DNA from: Larus michahellis
Taxonomy: Eukaryota > Chordata > Aves > Charadriiformes > Laridae
Assembly: GCF_964199755.1 (NCBI RefSeq)
Contig: NC_133897.1
Span: 123,830,125-123,894,124 of the forward strand
Direction of reading: 5' to 3'
Length of the DNA: 64,000 bases
The notes under the pieces are model-generated. The model did no database searches. It was not told where the DNA came from and was given only the letters and a program-made list of their open reading frames with translations. Shown here one piece after another: positions 16,501 to 55,985 of this stretch (within the stretch, counting starts at the first letter, position 1; each line of letters begins with the position of its first letter). The translations under genes and the position numbers were made by a program.

Positions 16501-17095
16501 ATAGGCTATCATTAAACAGCACATACAGCATTTTCCTCATGTTCCTTTAGAGGAACATCGCCTTCCACAAAACACTGCACAATTTATTTATCTTTCAGAT
16601 TTTTATCCATCTTTCAGTTTTGGTCCAAAAGTTAACAGAGATGGGAGTCACGAAGATTTCCCTAATTTAGAAGAAGATTCAAGAAGATTAAGATTCCTAC
16701 ATCCTGTGGATTTTACTAAGGAACAGAACATCTACTCACTAAATAAGAATTTCTCCAGAATAGAGAAGTTTCAAGAACAATAACCTCCTCCAAACAAACA
16801 AAACAGAAAAAGGCCCAAAGAACTGGTTATATAGTGATCTGAAAAATACTTTTGGCTGCGATGTTCAAAGATTAGAGGTTTCAGGTACACGGAACTCTCT
16901 GAAATTCAGTGTATGTTTAGCATCGGACAACTTAGGTCCGTATGAAAATTTGAGAGCTTGCCTTTTTTAGATTTGTACACCACCATACTATGCAGCCATT
17001 TCAGAATTAGAACAGAGAAACCAGACCAGAGCTGCATTCACTGATGAAGCTACCTGCTTACAGTGTACTCAGAACATGTGTATAGCACAAAAACA
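13546..17095. other. Intergenic, no established gene
   Basis: Apart from one CR1 3' end (14288-14377), nothing here is recognised. Open frames near 15043-15461 lie in several overlapping frames and do not resemble known proteins. Confidence 0.4.
14288..14377 (-). mobile_element. CR1 LINE, short 3'-end fragment
   Basis: Contains ATCATAGAATGG, GGCTGGAAGGGACCTTAAAG and GGGCAGGGACACCTCCCACT, the reverse complement of the avian CR1 3' end with part of its terminal octamer-like repeat. Only about 90 bp remain, typical of a strongly 5'-truncated insertion. Confidence 0.9.
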
Positions 17096-17230
17096 TCACA
17101 ACCCAGCTGAATTAAAAACACGGACATTTAAGTTAGCACCCATTTCAACAAGTTCTTCAGTCCATGTTATCCTCTGATTTGATTCTTTCACTTCTTTCTT
17201 GGGCTCAATGATACACCCAGTGAACTCTGT
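17096..17230 (-). other. Possible minus-strand terminal exon (unproven)
   Basis: On the minus strand a strong polypyrimidine tract and acceptor (TCTTCTCATACTCTTCAG) is followed by 44 open codons and TGA. The frame starts TEFTGCIIEPKKEVKESNQR. The CpG island at 17.55-17.96 kb would be upstream of it. I found no convincing donor or start exon and do not recognise the protein. A frame this long can occur by chance. Confidence 0.2.
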
Positions 17231-17549
17231 CTGAAGAGTATGAGAAGAGAAAGAGAACAACAGCTATCAAATTTTTACTACCACAGCGTAAGCCTGGTGG
17301 TGTGGCAGATGTTGAGAGCGGTCGAAGGAGAGCTGGAGCCTGAGTCATGGCAGCACAGTACAGCAGTGGCAGTGCCCCAGAAGAGCCCACAAAACCACCC
17401 CCGGCTCCTGAGAAGCAGCATCGTCAGCTCCACCTCCTCCTTCGGGCAAGCACCCCCCAGGCCTCAAAACTGGATTTCGTGAGACCCACTAAGATGACCA
17501 TCACGACCAGAAATACCCCTGAGTAAAAGGCTACAAACCAAACCTCCTC

Positions 17550-17960
17550 CGGAGCTTTGCCTTCCGACAGTCCCAATCCCTCGCTCCCTGCGGCCGACAA
17601 CAACCTCCACAGCGCTCGCCCCGGACCCGCAGGTTCCCGCCTTCCCGCCCCCTCAGGGCCCGGCCTCCTCAGCCCCGCCCCCTGCTAGAACCTTCTGCGG
17701 CGGCGCGTGACCCCCCCCCCCAACGGCCGCTCTCTCCTCACGGGCAGCTGGTATCCCTGCCCTGCCTCCCTTTTTCTTCTTCTTTACGTATAGATGGTGT
17801 GGTGAAGAGGCTGTGCTGGGAGGTTTGCTGCCGTGTGAATGGGGAAATGCCATAGCTCGGTCTCCTCCTCTTCCTCCTCCTCCTCGAGGCTGCCGTTGGG
17901 TAAGTCCTCAAAAGAAAAGCCTCGCCCGTGTGGTGAGCCTGCCCGGTGGCTAGCTCCGGT
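17550..17960. promoter_or_regulatory. Small CpG island, candidate promoter
   Basis: A sharply GC- and CpG-rich block sits within AT-rich DNA. It has GC boxes (CCCGCCCC-type, for example near 17643-17652 and 17672-17683), GCGGCCG, GGCGCGTGAC and ETS-like CTTCCG sites. Such islands usually mark a promoter, here lying between the MCM4 and UBE2V2 promoters. Possible exons lie on both sides (17839-17899 plus, 17096-17230 minus), so a bidirectional promoter is conceivable. Which transcript it serves is unknown. Confidence 0.6.
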
Positions 17961-18495
17961 GGTCCCTTCGAGCTGCCCAGCACTAAAATTACCTGCTCCG
18001 TCTTTGGGGGGAGAAGGCAGTGTTGGAATGCGAGGATTTTGTCCTAGGTTTCCCAAATGTGATGCCTGTAAGTTGTAGGAGTAACATCTGAGGGTGTGTG
18101 TGCCTTTAAATGAATGTAAATGTGTGTTTTTTTCAGTATGTAAATTCATAATTAGGATTATGCTCATGCATTTTCCTAGGCATTGCTTTGAGAGTGAATG
18201 CTGGAAAAAGTAATTAAAAATATGTATATTGATCTTTGTTTAAGGAGGACAGAGTTCTTATGTTACAGCTACATTCCTAGTAGTTTCTAGCAGTTGAGGG
18301 TATGACTCTTAAATAACTTGGATATACAATATATGTTTTTCTGTTATTTTCCTTTTTTTTTTCCCGTAATGAAAAACTTCAGACTGGTTTGGAACTGTAA
18401 AAGCTTCTCCTGTCTTACAAAAAATCACGGCCTTTGAACCTTCGACACCAGACATCAGACTGACTGCTAGCAAGAAAAGACAGTTTCACTATAGG
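17839..18495 (+). CDS. Possible small spliced gene, two candidate exons (unproven)
   Basis: Candidate exon 1, 17839-17899, starts at ATG (MGKCHSS, then a serine run from TCC repeats, then RLPL) and meets a consensus donor GTAAGT at 17900. Candidate exon 2, 18383-18495, follows a pyrimidine tract and AACTTCAG. It joins in phase to give 38 uninterrupted codons (DWFGTVKASPVLQKITAFEP and onward to RQFHYR) before a GTAGGA donor. A possible last exon is at 18723-18746 (RVELVI then TGA), with AATAAA at 19011-19016. The matching phases and CpG island favour a real transcript, but I recognise no family and the coding signal is weak. A long non-coding RNA is an equally good reading. Confidence 0.3.
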
Positions 18496-18746
18496 GTAGG
18501 AAAACCCGCTTTTAATCTGTCCTGCTAGCAGATTTGATGAAATTGTGTAGGATAAGCTGCTTCAGCTTGCTCCCTTCTTTCTCAGTTTGTTGGAGCCTCT
18601 GAAAGTTTTGGGAATAACTCATCTCCTCCACGTTTGTAACTTTATCTTTGTGTATTGCTAAATATTTTTCCTGAAAAAAAGTAAAAGAAGGAAAAACGGA
18701 AATTCGGAAAATTTCTCTTTAGGCAAGAGTTGAGCTGGTTATCTGA

Positions 18747-21700
18747 TGGCAAAGCTAATGCCTTTCTGCAGCTCATCAGCGCTCCTTTTGCTAAACGTTG
18801 TTTATAAAATCACAGCTACTTCAACACTTCTGAGATGAACGAAAAGGTTATGAAAAGATGTTAATGGTATTAAGATTAATGATATACAAGATCAGTGCAG
18901 ACTTTGATTTACCAGTCATTTAAGATTATAGCAGCATTTGAATTGATAGTAGCCATCTCTAAAACAACTTTCTGTGAGGAAAGCTTTATCTTTTCTGAAG
19001 ATAAATCAAAAATAAAATTATTTTTTTTTAAAAATCCCTCTATTTTAGAATAATAATACCCAACCAGGAAGTTACTCAGGAACATGGTCTAAATATGCTC
19101 TTTGTCATCACTGCTAAAAATGATAGGCCTTCACCAGGGAATAATTAGTGTTGGTTAACTACCTCACTCTAAATTCCTACAGATGATCAAGTAAGCAGGT
19201 GCTGTTAGGCCCAGATGAGAGTCCAAAGGTAGTTGATTCTGCACAAATAAGACTACATGAAAAACACATGTACCTTAATTCAGTTAGATTTTTTGTACTG
19301 CAATTTCCACTATGAATTACATGCTTGCAATAAGAAGGGTTCCCCAAGTGAGAAGTAGGGTTGTGGCTTTTGTAGCTTTCCTCGTAACTATCTGAAGACT
19401 GCACTTCTGGGTTATGTGCAGCTGATGATGCCTTTCAGGGGGTCTCCTTAAGCTTCGTGTTAACAGTAGTTGATCAGTTGTTTTAATTAACTTTCAGAAA
19501 GGAACTTTAGAGGTACAGAAAGCTATAATGTTTTCCGGTCAGTGTTTTCAACACAGAAAATATGCTGAATCTTCTGTGCATGTTCTAGCAACTGCCATAG
19601 AAAAATGAATTATTTATATGGCAAAGATCTCCCCTTCTTTCACAAATGTTACGAATACTTAAATTTCATGCTGGTTTTAATCTTTAAAACAGTCTGCAAA
19701 CATTAAAAAAAACTATACACAATCATTCACTCACCTTAAAAAAAAAAAATATATATTTTTTAACTTTGGCTGGTATAGCTTTAGTATTAAAAAAAAAAAA
19801 AAGCAGCATCTAGCATAGCTTAAACTTACAGATGTCCATAAATCCACAGCAGCTTTATTTGTAATTATTACTCGCACTGTTCATGCTTCTAGAGAGCTGA
19901 CAAATAACTATGGTTTTGTCTGAATACCATTATTCTTTCTTCTCCTTTTATTTGGGCTGACACCATCAGGAAATGTGTAACAAATCAACACTAAAGCGTG
20001 TCAGGCACTGAGCGAATGTTGCTGTGCAGGGTAAAGACAGTGGGTTACTTTCAGGTGTTCCTACTTTGCCTTGTCACCTGCCAAAGCAGCCAGCTCCGGG
20101 AGCAACTGAATTTGTACGTCTGCTTCCCTGGAGGTGTTCAAGGCCAGATTGGATGGGGCTTTGAGCAACCTGGTCTAGTGGAATGTGTCCATGCCCATGG
20201 CAGGAGTGTTGGAACTAGGTGATCCTTAAGGTCCCTTCCAACTCCAACCATTTTATGTACTGCAGCTCCAAGCCATCCATCACATGTCAGAGCTAATGTA
20301 CATAAACCAGCAGATTCAGTGTCACTAGAAGCCAGTAAGACAATGTGAAAACAAGCCAGGCCAGTTAGAAACCAGTCCGGTAGCAATCTTACCTCCATTC
20401 ATGTTCTGGTTTGATTTCCACGTAGCCTGACTGAGATGTGATGGATGAGTAACACCTCCCATTCTGCTGTCATACTCCTGTGGTGTGAGAAATGTGTCTT
20501 AACTTAGCAAAGAGTCATCGTCTGGTGTAGTGCTGACAGCACAGGAACAATCCCCTCTGTAAATGAAGAAATTTAAGCAACAGTCAGAATGTCACTGTGT
20601 GGTAGATGGTGGGCTGTATAATTTGGCTGCTTATGCAAGGGTACATAGAGACTACAGAGAGGAGGAGGAGTGCACGCTACCACATCAAATCACGTAGGTT
20701 CGTAAACTCTCTTCACCTTACAGAGAACCAGAGTCGCCATTCCCTTCCTGGGTATATTGCTGTATACATGGCAGCAAGCTTATGTTTCAAAGAGATACAC
20801 AAGAAACTTCCATTGTTAAAACAACAGGGAGGGGGAAGCTGTACAGTCAAACGCAGCCTGCATTTGGCTGAGCTCTGAAACCCAGGGTCCATCAGCTATG
20901 TTCAAGTGCAGGTTGTTACAAACTCCAGCACATCGTGATTGAGCTCAAGCGTGATGTTGTTCTGCTGACTCCCTGGTCCCACACCCACTTCCTTCTTGTT
21001 TCGGGCTATGTGCTGGGCTCAGGGAAGGAGGGGATGGAAGAGAGGGGTGGGTGGCAGGGAGACTGGGAAATACTGAGGACAAGGGCCTGTGCATAGGGTA
21101 GAGGCACCGCGGCCCCATACAGGCACTGGCCCTCCTGCCCTTCATGGTGAGGAGCAGCGGGGTGGTGGGCTGGGCTGGGCTGGGGGTGTGGGTGGGCCTG
21201 TTCATTAAGTTGCTGTAATTGTTCCAACTTTCTGAGAAATGTTGGGAGAGGAATTTGTGCAATCAGTTTTTTCCAAATGCACCAGTTGAGCTAGCAGTAA
21301 TAGATAGCTATCACTCTCAATCTGCGTTTTGAGTTAAATATGTGCTGTATGCAAATAAAGGTGACAATTATTATGTTAAAAATGGACTGTTGCTATACGT
21401 CATTATGTTCCTGGTCTGTGATGTAGGTTTTATGCTTGGCGTCAAGTCATGCAAGCATTTGTCATGCTTGTGTGTGTTCGTTTTTCAAAAATTCGGTGTT
21501 TGAAGGCTGTTAAAAGTAATGTATTGTATAAGTGCATTTGGTGAGGTAATAAATAAGGAAAAATAAGCTAATAAGGAAAATACAGGTATGTTTTAATTTG
21601 ATTTGACTGTCACGCCAGAGAAGGCAGACACCTATCAAAAGGATGTGTCTGTATATCTATATACACATATATATGTATAAGCTTTGACTACAGAAATCTG

Positions 21701-22139
21701 TTTCAGTCAGGTATATAATATTGTTTCACTCATTAAACATTTCTTGGACCAGTTTTTTCATGTGTATGTCTTGAAAACTGGAAAGAACATGGGTTTCCTT
21801 GTTGAATTTGGAACAGTTGTTCAATAAAAGTTTTTTTTTTTTTTTTCAATAAGACATTTGGTTTCATGTAAATAGCTTGGGCTTTTGAAGAGCTTCTTGC
21901 ATGAAAATGGCTAAATAATAAAGACTTGTGTTGCAAAAGAGATGAATAAGGTTTTTTCTGGTAGTGTATACACTGAAAGATGTATTGCATGATTCCAGCT
22001 GTGAGTTGCAGTCAGTTGTTGGCGAGTGGAAGGAATGACTCAGCAAGAAACAATGAATTTATAATTGAAAGTAGTTGTTTTGTAGTTCTCAGTAAGTCTG
22101 AAATGCCCAACTGTAAGTTTCACAGTGTTTTTTTCAGGT
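18747..22139. other. Intergenic, no established gene
   Basis: Contains a CR1 fragment (20120-20256), a GC-rich patch around 20985-21200 with GGGCTGGGCTGGG repeats, and a TA-rich stretch near 21650-21680. No gene recognised. Confidence 0.4.
20120..20256 (+). mobile_element. CR1 LINE, short 3'-end fragment
   Basis: Plus-orientation avian CR1 3' region: CTTCCCTGGAGGTGTTCAAGG, GGATGGGGCTTTGAGCAACC, then GATCCTTAAGGTCCCTTCCA followed by ACTCCAACCATTTTATG. About 137 bp remain; the 5' part is missing. Confidence 0.92.
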
Positions 22140-22212
22140 GGGGAATTAGCTCAAATGGTAGAGCGCTCGCTTAGCATGCGAGAGGTAGCGGGATCGATGC
22201 CCGCATTCTCCA
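22140..22212 (+). tRNA. tRNA-Ala (anticodon AGC), copy 5
   Basis: Plus-strand copy, identical over 73 nt to the other four, but about 8.6 kb from copy 4 and on the far side of the CpG island. The first T4 run after the gene is at 22219-22222. All identity elements, including the G3-U70 type acceptor pair expected of tRNA-Ala, appear intact. Confidence 0.97.
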
Positions 22213-25200
22213 GTGTATGTTTTCAACATTTATTTAATTATAAACCAAACTGCAGCATGTAAAAATATTTTCTATCTACACCAAATGTGAAAAAACGTTA
22301 ACACATTGTTTTGAATATTTCATTTTTATCTTTTCAAAATCATATATTTGTTCTTTTGCATATGGGGAGAAAAAAACATAATCCTTGCATGAAAAAATGA
22401 AACTTACTGACATTTTAATACAATAATAAATGACAGGAACAAATTATAGAGAAAAGCGAGTGGTTTTTTTTTTATGTGCCCTTAAACCTTTGGTTTATGA
22501 TTTCATTCATTAGTTAAATTTATATTTGATATTATATTTTAGTGTATAGTTTATGAAATTTAGTATTTCTGCTGTGACTAATACTCTTATTTTTGTTCTA
22601 TTTTGTTTGTGTAGGCTATTTATTAGAAGCAATGGGCTAGAATATTCTATAATTGTCACTCCTGGCAGCAAGATTATGTCCTTTGCTTGTGAATTTTCAC
22701 ATCATTTCACATTCACATTTTCCATGAAGTATCATGGAAATTTTCTCTGTAAATCTATGCTTGCACATTTTAAGTCTTCATAAGATTTTTTTTTTTATTA
22801 TTATTCTAATCTTATTTTTTTACTAGTCCATTCAGGTATTTAACTGCTTGTACTTACAGGTTGAGGCAACATGAGGAAACTAACAAAATGTACTTCCTAT
22901 AAATACAGTGAATTTGTGCAGTCAGGATCTTGGAAGTACACATACTAAAATAAATAGAAATCAGGAAGTAAAAACTATGAATTGTGTTTCAAGTTAAGGA
23001 AGGAGGAGATACTGTGCTGCATGGATGTGCAAGTAGCACCTGTGGAGAAAATAAAGGTGCTCGAAGAGCCTCCCATGACATGACAAGAAAGGAGTTAACC
23101 TCTGAATGGATGGGATGGAAATTGACTTTGCTTATTTCTCTTGTATTCTCCATGTACTGGAGAGAAGAGAGGTCTTGTAACTTTAAGACTGCTAAATGCT
23201 TGTCATTAAAATGAAGCCTATTGGAGAGAAGCATGTTACGGTCTTCAAGAGTCCTCTCTGGGCTCAGGTAATGATTTAAATGTCCATTTGCTTGGAATGA
23301 AACTCTGTAGTAGTTTTCTATGTCATTATTATTACTTCTGTGTTTTCTGTGTTTCTGTTGTTGCTTAATACCTGTCACTTTCTGTGCTTTTAAAAAGGAT
23401 GAGTAATGCTGCTCTTCTTGGCTAATCAGACGCAAGTTGTGCACAGTTGAAATGAAAGAATTCAGTGAGGCTCTGTACAGGTGCAGTCTGCGGTCGCTTG
23501 CAGAACTACAGCTTCTGACTGTAAGCTTTCTAGACTAATGACCGTTCATTACATTTACGCCCAGCTTTCTGTAATGGGTCTCTTCTGTCTGTTAGGACTT
23601 GTAAATGCACAATGATATGAATAGAAGTGAGAGCTTTGTCTTATACCATGTGGTGTTTTTTGTCCCTACTTCTGTAGGCAGACTTACGTGCCCTCTAATA
23701 CTGTGTTTAAATGAGTTAAACTGATCTGTTGGTCTTTCTGTGAAAAATAATTTGTTTGTACTAGACTTCCTGGAAGATACTGTTGTCCTATGTCTGCGTG
23801 TGTTGTAGTCTGAGAAAGGGGAATAATTATTCCTTACTTGTGTTTTATCAATACTTTGTTCCAAATATTACTTAAAGGATGGGATGGAGCTTGGGAATCA
23901 TCACTGGCAACTCTGGAGACAGTGCTTTACAGCAAGAGGGCTGTCTGTAGAATCTGCACTCAAAAATCTCAACTCTGTGAAACACTGTTTTTAAATAAAT
24001 GTATTCCACAACATGCTTGTAGTACACTGATTTTTCTGAGCTGAGCACACTGCAGTTTTAAGTTTTCTTACAGGGGATGCTGTGTGATTTTTGACAATAA
24101 AGCTTATAAAAGGTTTTTCTTGTAGTGATCACCATTACCCTATTTTGACCAAGTTGTAAAGCAGAAATTGTATTTCAAGGAACTCTCTTTATTTTTGAAG
24201 AGTGAGTGGTGACTTCATTACTATGTGTAAATTCTTGAGAGCTTGGAAGAAAAGGAAGTTAAACTTTGAATTTGTTCACCTTCTAGTTGTTGGGTATCTG
24301 TCCTCAAGTTCAGTGTTGCAGAAGAATACATTTTATCCCAGTAAACTTCCCACAACATTAGCAGAGTGAAACAAAACAGCTGTTAGAGTCATTCAGTGCA
24401 GGGTTCCTTACCCAGGTCAGCAGCCTTGTGCTTTATTTCCTGTGATTGCTGATAACCATAAGATGACACCTACATCTTATGGGTGGGTGTAGCCGTAGAC
24501 GGACTGTAGAGTCTGCTGTGGGCTTTCAGAGACTTGGGGAAATACAAGTTGGCTTTGGTTTCGTAAGCCTACGGCTGTATCTGTACGGTGTCTCCAAAGA
24601 TATGCATGTGTACTGTTCACTGTTAGTATAGGATCACCTAAGAAAGATGGCTTAATCCTTCTGAAAAAATAAACGCACGGGCATTGGGTGGCTGTAGTGC
24701 TCCTTTATGGCTCTTGATCACAAAGAATAGGAAAAAGAGGGACAACTCATGTGATGTTTCCTTCTGTTCCAGGCCACGATGTTTTCTGCAGTGATGTTAT
24801 AGTAGTCAGAGCAGAAAAATCTTTATATATTAGGATTTTTTTTTTCAGTATCCTTACTGTTTCCACTAAAAGAAATATTTAAATAGGTTACGGAAGAGAA
24901 CCCCTGTGATCATTTTGTTGTGACAACAGAAATGCAGCTTAGGAAACAGTTTCACTGTACTTGAAAAGCTTACATCTAATTCTCTTGGTGTTAATACTGA
25001 AACTTCTGCTTATTCCTGTTACAGAATTTTGGTCAAAACTAGTAGCTGTAAAAGGAAATAGGAATCAATGGAACAACTAAAAGCTATGGTAGACTTACCA
25101 TTTTTATATATGCACAGATAGCAACCAGTGTTTGATCTATAATGAGCTAACAAAGGGAACATGAAGGGATGTATGTGTGAGGATGTTAGAAATTCCTTGT

Positions 25201-25399
25201 CGGTGGAGTTTTCAGGTTAGCTGGAGGAAAAATATTTTGCATCCTTGTTTTTTGATCATTCCCAGAAGAATCTGTAAGTGACTTTAAGACTCTCTCTGTA
25301 TAAATTGTAAAACAAAGAATTAGGCATCTTATGAAATAGGAGAGGAGGTCGAGAACAGCGTATGGGTGTTGCTCTGTGTGAGTGAGGCATGTGCGGGAC
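22213..25399. other. Intergenic upstream of UBE2V2, no gene seen
   Basis: AT-rich, no recognised repeat or gene. A minus-strand open frame of about 150 codons (22989-23444) does not resemble a known protein and lacks splice or promoter support. Strong acceptor-like tracts occur, for example before 24075, where AATAAA follows at about 24095, but no exon can be supported. Confidence 0.4.
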
Positions 25400-25900
25400 A
25401 GGCGCTTGTGAGGAACTGCTGCTGGCACCAGCCCTGTGCTTGGAACGCTCCGGGATACCGCAGCAGCGGCGGCCCCGACCCTCCTTCCGCGGCCATCAGC
25501 GCGGGTTGCACATCCTCTCCCGTCTCGGGTGGCCGCGGTGAGCCTGTCCCTCACACAGGCCGTTCTTACCGCCCCCCACAGCCCCTCATGGGCCTCGTTC
25601 CGCCGCCTGTCTGCGTTGCCGGCCGCGCTGCGGGCCGGCGGTGGCGGTTCTCGGTCGGCGGAAGCCCTCGGCGTTGGCGGACGGGGATCCCGGCGGCGGC
25701 GCCCGGGAGGATTGGGGTGGGGTGGGGGGGGGGGGGGGGGCGCAGCCTTAGGGCCCCGCCCCTTCCCCTGGCCCCGCCCCCCGGTGCCTTTCCCCCGCGC
25801 TCCAGAGCTGCGGTTGCCCTATGGGAAGTGACGCGCTGCGTCAGGCGGAAGTGACGCGCGTCGCGTGCAGGCCCGTAGCGGTGGGGGGGGTTTGGACAAG

Positions 25901-54182
<28,282 letters not shown>

Positions 54183-55027
54183 TTTTAGCTGATTCTCAAA
54201 CTTCTGTCTTAAAACAACATCCTTCTACTCATGTTAATGTCTTGATTAAATCTCACAATGCAAACACCCACACATTAAAAGAATTTCAGCTGGTATACAT
54301 GACCTGGACATTTGTAAGAATATATATAATATATGTATGCCCAATATGTTTTCAGGCACTATGGGAGAAAAAGGCAGCACAATTATTTTTTTTTCTCTTA
54401 TCGAGGCACTGTCATTTAAGTATAAGCCTGAAATAGCCTAAAATTGGAATTCAGGTTTTTCAAGATGAAAGCATGACAGAAAGTGTCAGATTGCTGTGGA
54501 ATAATATATGTTTCTGAAAATAATCTCTTGAGAAGGCAAAATATAAATGGCATGCTTTATCCATCTTGCTTAGTAAAAGAGCTGCAGTTAAATTTGTTTT
54601 AAAGTAGCAGGTACAGTGAATACCGTTGCTCATCTTGTTTAATTTTGCAAGGGTGTGGGTGCCGACTACTAGTAGTGTCACAAAGTATGTTCAAGATTGT
54701 TTTGATACCTGTATTTATAAAATGGGGGGATTAATTTCTGTTATGCAGCTCCTGTGTGTTACATGTATCGGACATGGCAAATATTTGTTTACAGTCTCTG
54801 TTCTAATAAACCATGCATTTAAGTTTTAGTGAAACAAAGGAAATGTATGGATATGTGATTGAGATTAAAGTTAGTCTTAAAATGTAAATAAAATGTGGAA
54901 AGTGTCTGAGGCTGTGCCATTTCTATAATAGTGATATAATATATGTACAGTAACTTGCAGAAGTAGTGGAAAGCCAAACATAATATTGCTGCTGGTTTTA
55001 CACGCACCTTTTATTCTTACCACTTGT

Positions 55028-55795
55028 ATGCTTAGTTTACTTGAGAGGTCAAGGTATTCCGTTTGTTGCAGGGGAGGAAGTTCTGTCCTCTGTAGTAGGA
55101 CTTCTTTTGACAAGCTTGCACTGTGTGTGTATGTATATATACTTAAAAAAAAAACCAAACAAAATCAAAAACAAAAAACAAAAAAACCCCAAACAAACAA
55201 AAAAACCAAACAACCACCAACCCCCCAAACTGACCCCAAAATAAAAACAAAAAAACCCTTCCTACCTACCTCCCCTTCACCTCCCCTCCAGATTCTTTTG
55301 AGAAATGAGCATAACTTGCACTTTGCTTACTTGACCTCTGAGCAGTTTTCAGACCACACTGCTGAAGTCTGTCCTACTTCTCAGTCCTTTGTCTTTGCTT
55401 TTGCAGTTACTGCCGTAATTCTTGCTTTCTTGCATCTTTGCCTCTTTTATGCTTCTTACCTTTTTTTCTTGTCTGTTCCACTTTTGCCTTTTCTGAAACA
55501 CAAAAAAATAGAAACTTCAGGAAGCTTTAATAAAAATTACACCTGCGGTACAGATCATTGTATTTCCATCTGCATTCCATGTATCATATGTTGTGACAAC
55601 CCCGTCTTTGTAGCTAGAATGCCTTCTGCCTCTACTGCAATCGTTGGTCTGTTTTTCCAGTGTATTCTGTCTGGTGGGAACACTGGTTTAGGTTCTGTTA
55701 CTGATTTCTCACAAGAAAATAGTTCATGCTATCCTTTTGGAAATTATACCAGCTTTTCCCTCTTGGAAAATGCAAGCCTTCGTTCATTTTGGTGA
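55028..55795 (+). other. 255-codon ATG open frame in the UBE2V2 3' region, coding status doubtful
   Basis: From ATG at 55028 the frame stays open to TGA at 55793-55795. The central part is an A/C-rich low-complexity block (about 55146-55260) that gives Lys, Gln, Pro and Thr. The later part is T/C-rich and yields a hydrophobic stretch (FAFAVTAVILAFLHLCLFYA) and many Cys. I recognise no domain. Stop-poor composition may explain it. Confidence 0.2.
55146..55260. repeat. A/C-rich low-complexity block
   Basis: About 115 bases almost devoid of T and G, made of AAAAC, CAAA and ACCCC-type runs. It looks like degenerate simple sequence, possibly the eroded poly(A) of an old insertion, but no element body is recognised next to it. 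Confidence 0.75.
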
Positions 55796-55985
55796 GAACA
55801 TGTAACATCGGGAGCCAGTCAGCTACTTGCATTCAAGATTTTATTTAGTGGTTCTTTTGAAAAAGTGAATATAATCAAAAGCCATCAACAGCCAGGTAAC
55901 TTTCTTTGATATGCCTGTGCCTATTTCTGATGTAAAGAATGAATCTTAAAAAGCAATAAACTAGGCATTCTTTTCTTTTAATGGA

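Larger units (their letters stand above)
54183..55985 (+). other. UBE2V2: UBE2V2 3' UTR with several poly(A) signals
   Basis: AATAAA occurs at 54805-54810, 54887-54892 and 55955-55960, giving possible 3' UTRs of about 0.65, 0.73 and 1.8 kb. More AATAAA motifs lie further on (for example near 57295 and 57530), so the true end is uncertain. The right boundary here is set at the third signal by inference. Confidence 0.6.

Noticed and set aside
17347-17526. Plus-strand 59-codon ATG frame beginning MAAQYSSGSAPEEP
   Set aside because: Several frames on both strands are open here; no splice or family support, so I could not choose it over the alternatives.
22989-23444. Minus-strand open frame of about 151 codons
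   Set aside because: No family resemblance, no CpG island or clear splice sites; treated as chance.
24061-24110. Acceptor TTTTCTTACAG followed by a short frame and AATAAA, as a possible last exon of the 17.8 kb candidate
   Set aside because: Only six codons before the stop and 5.5 kb away; not supportable without transcript data.
25366-25854. Plus-strand open frames of 131-162 codons upstream of UBE2V2
   Set aside because: Same compositional artefact in the CpG island; no known domain and they overlap in different frames.
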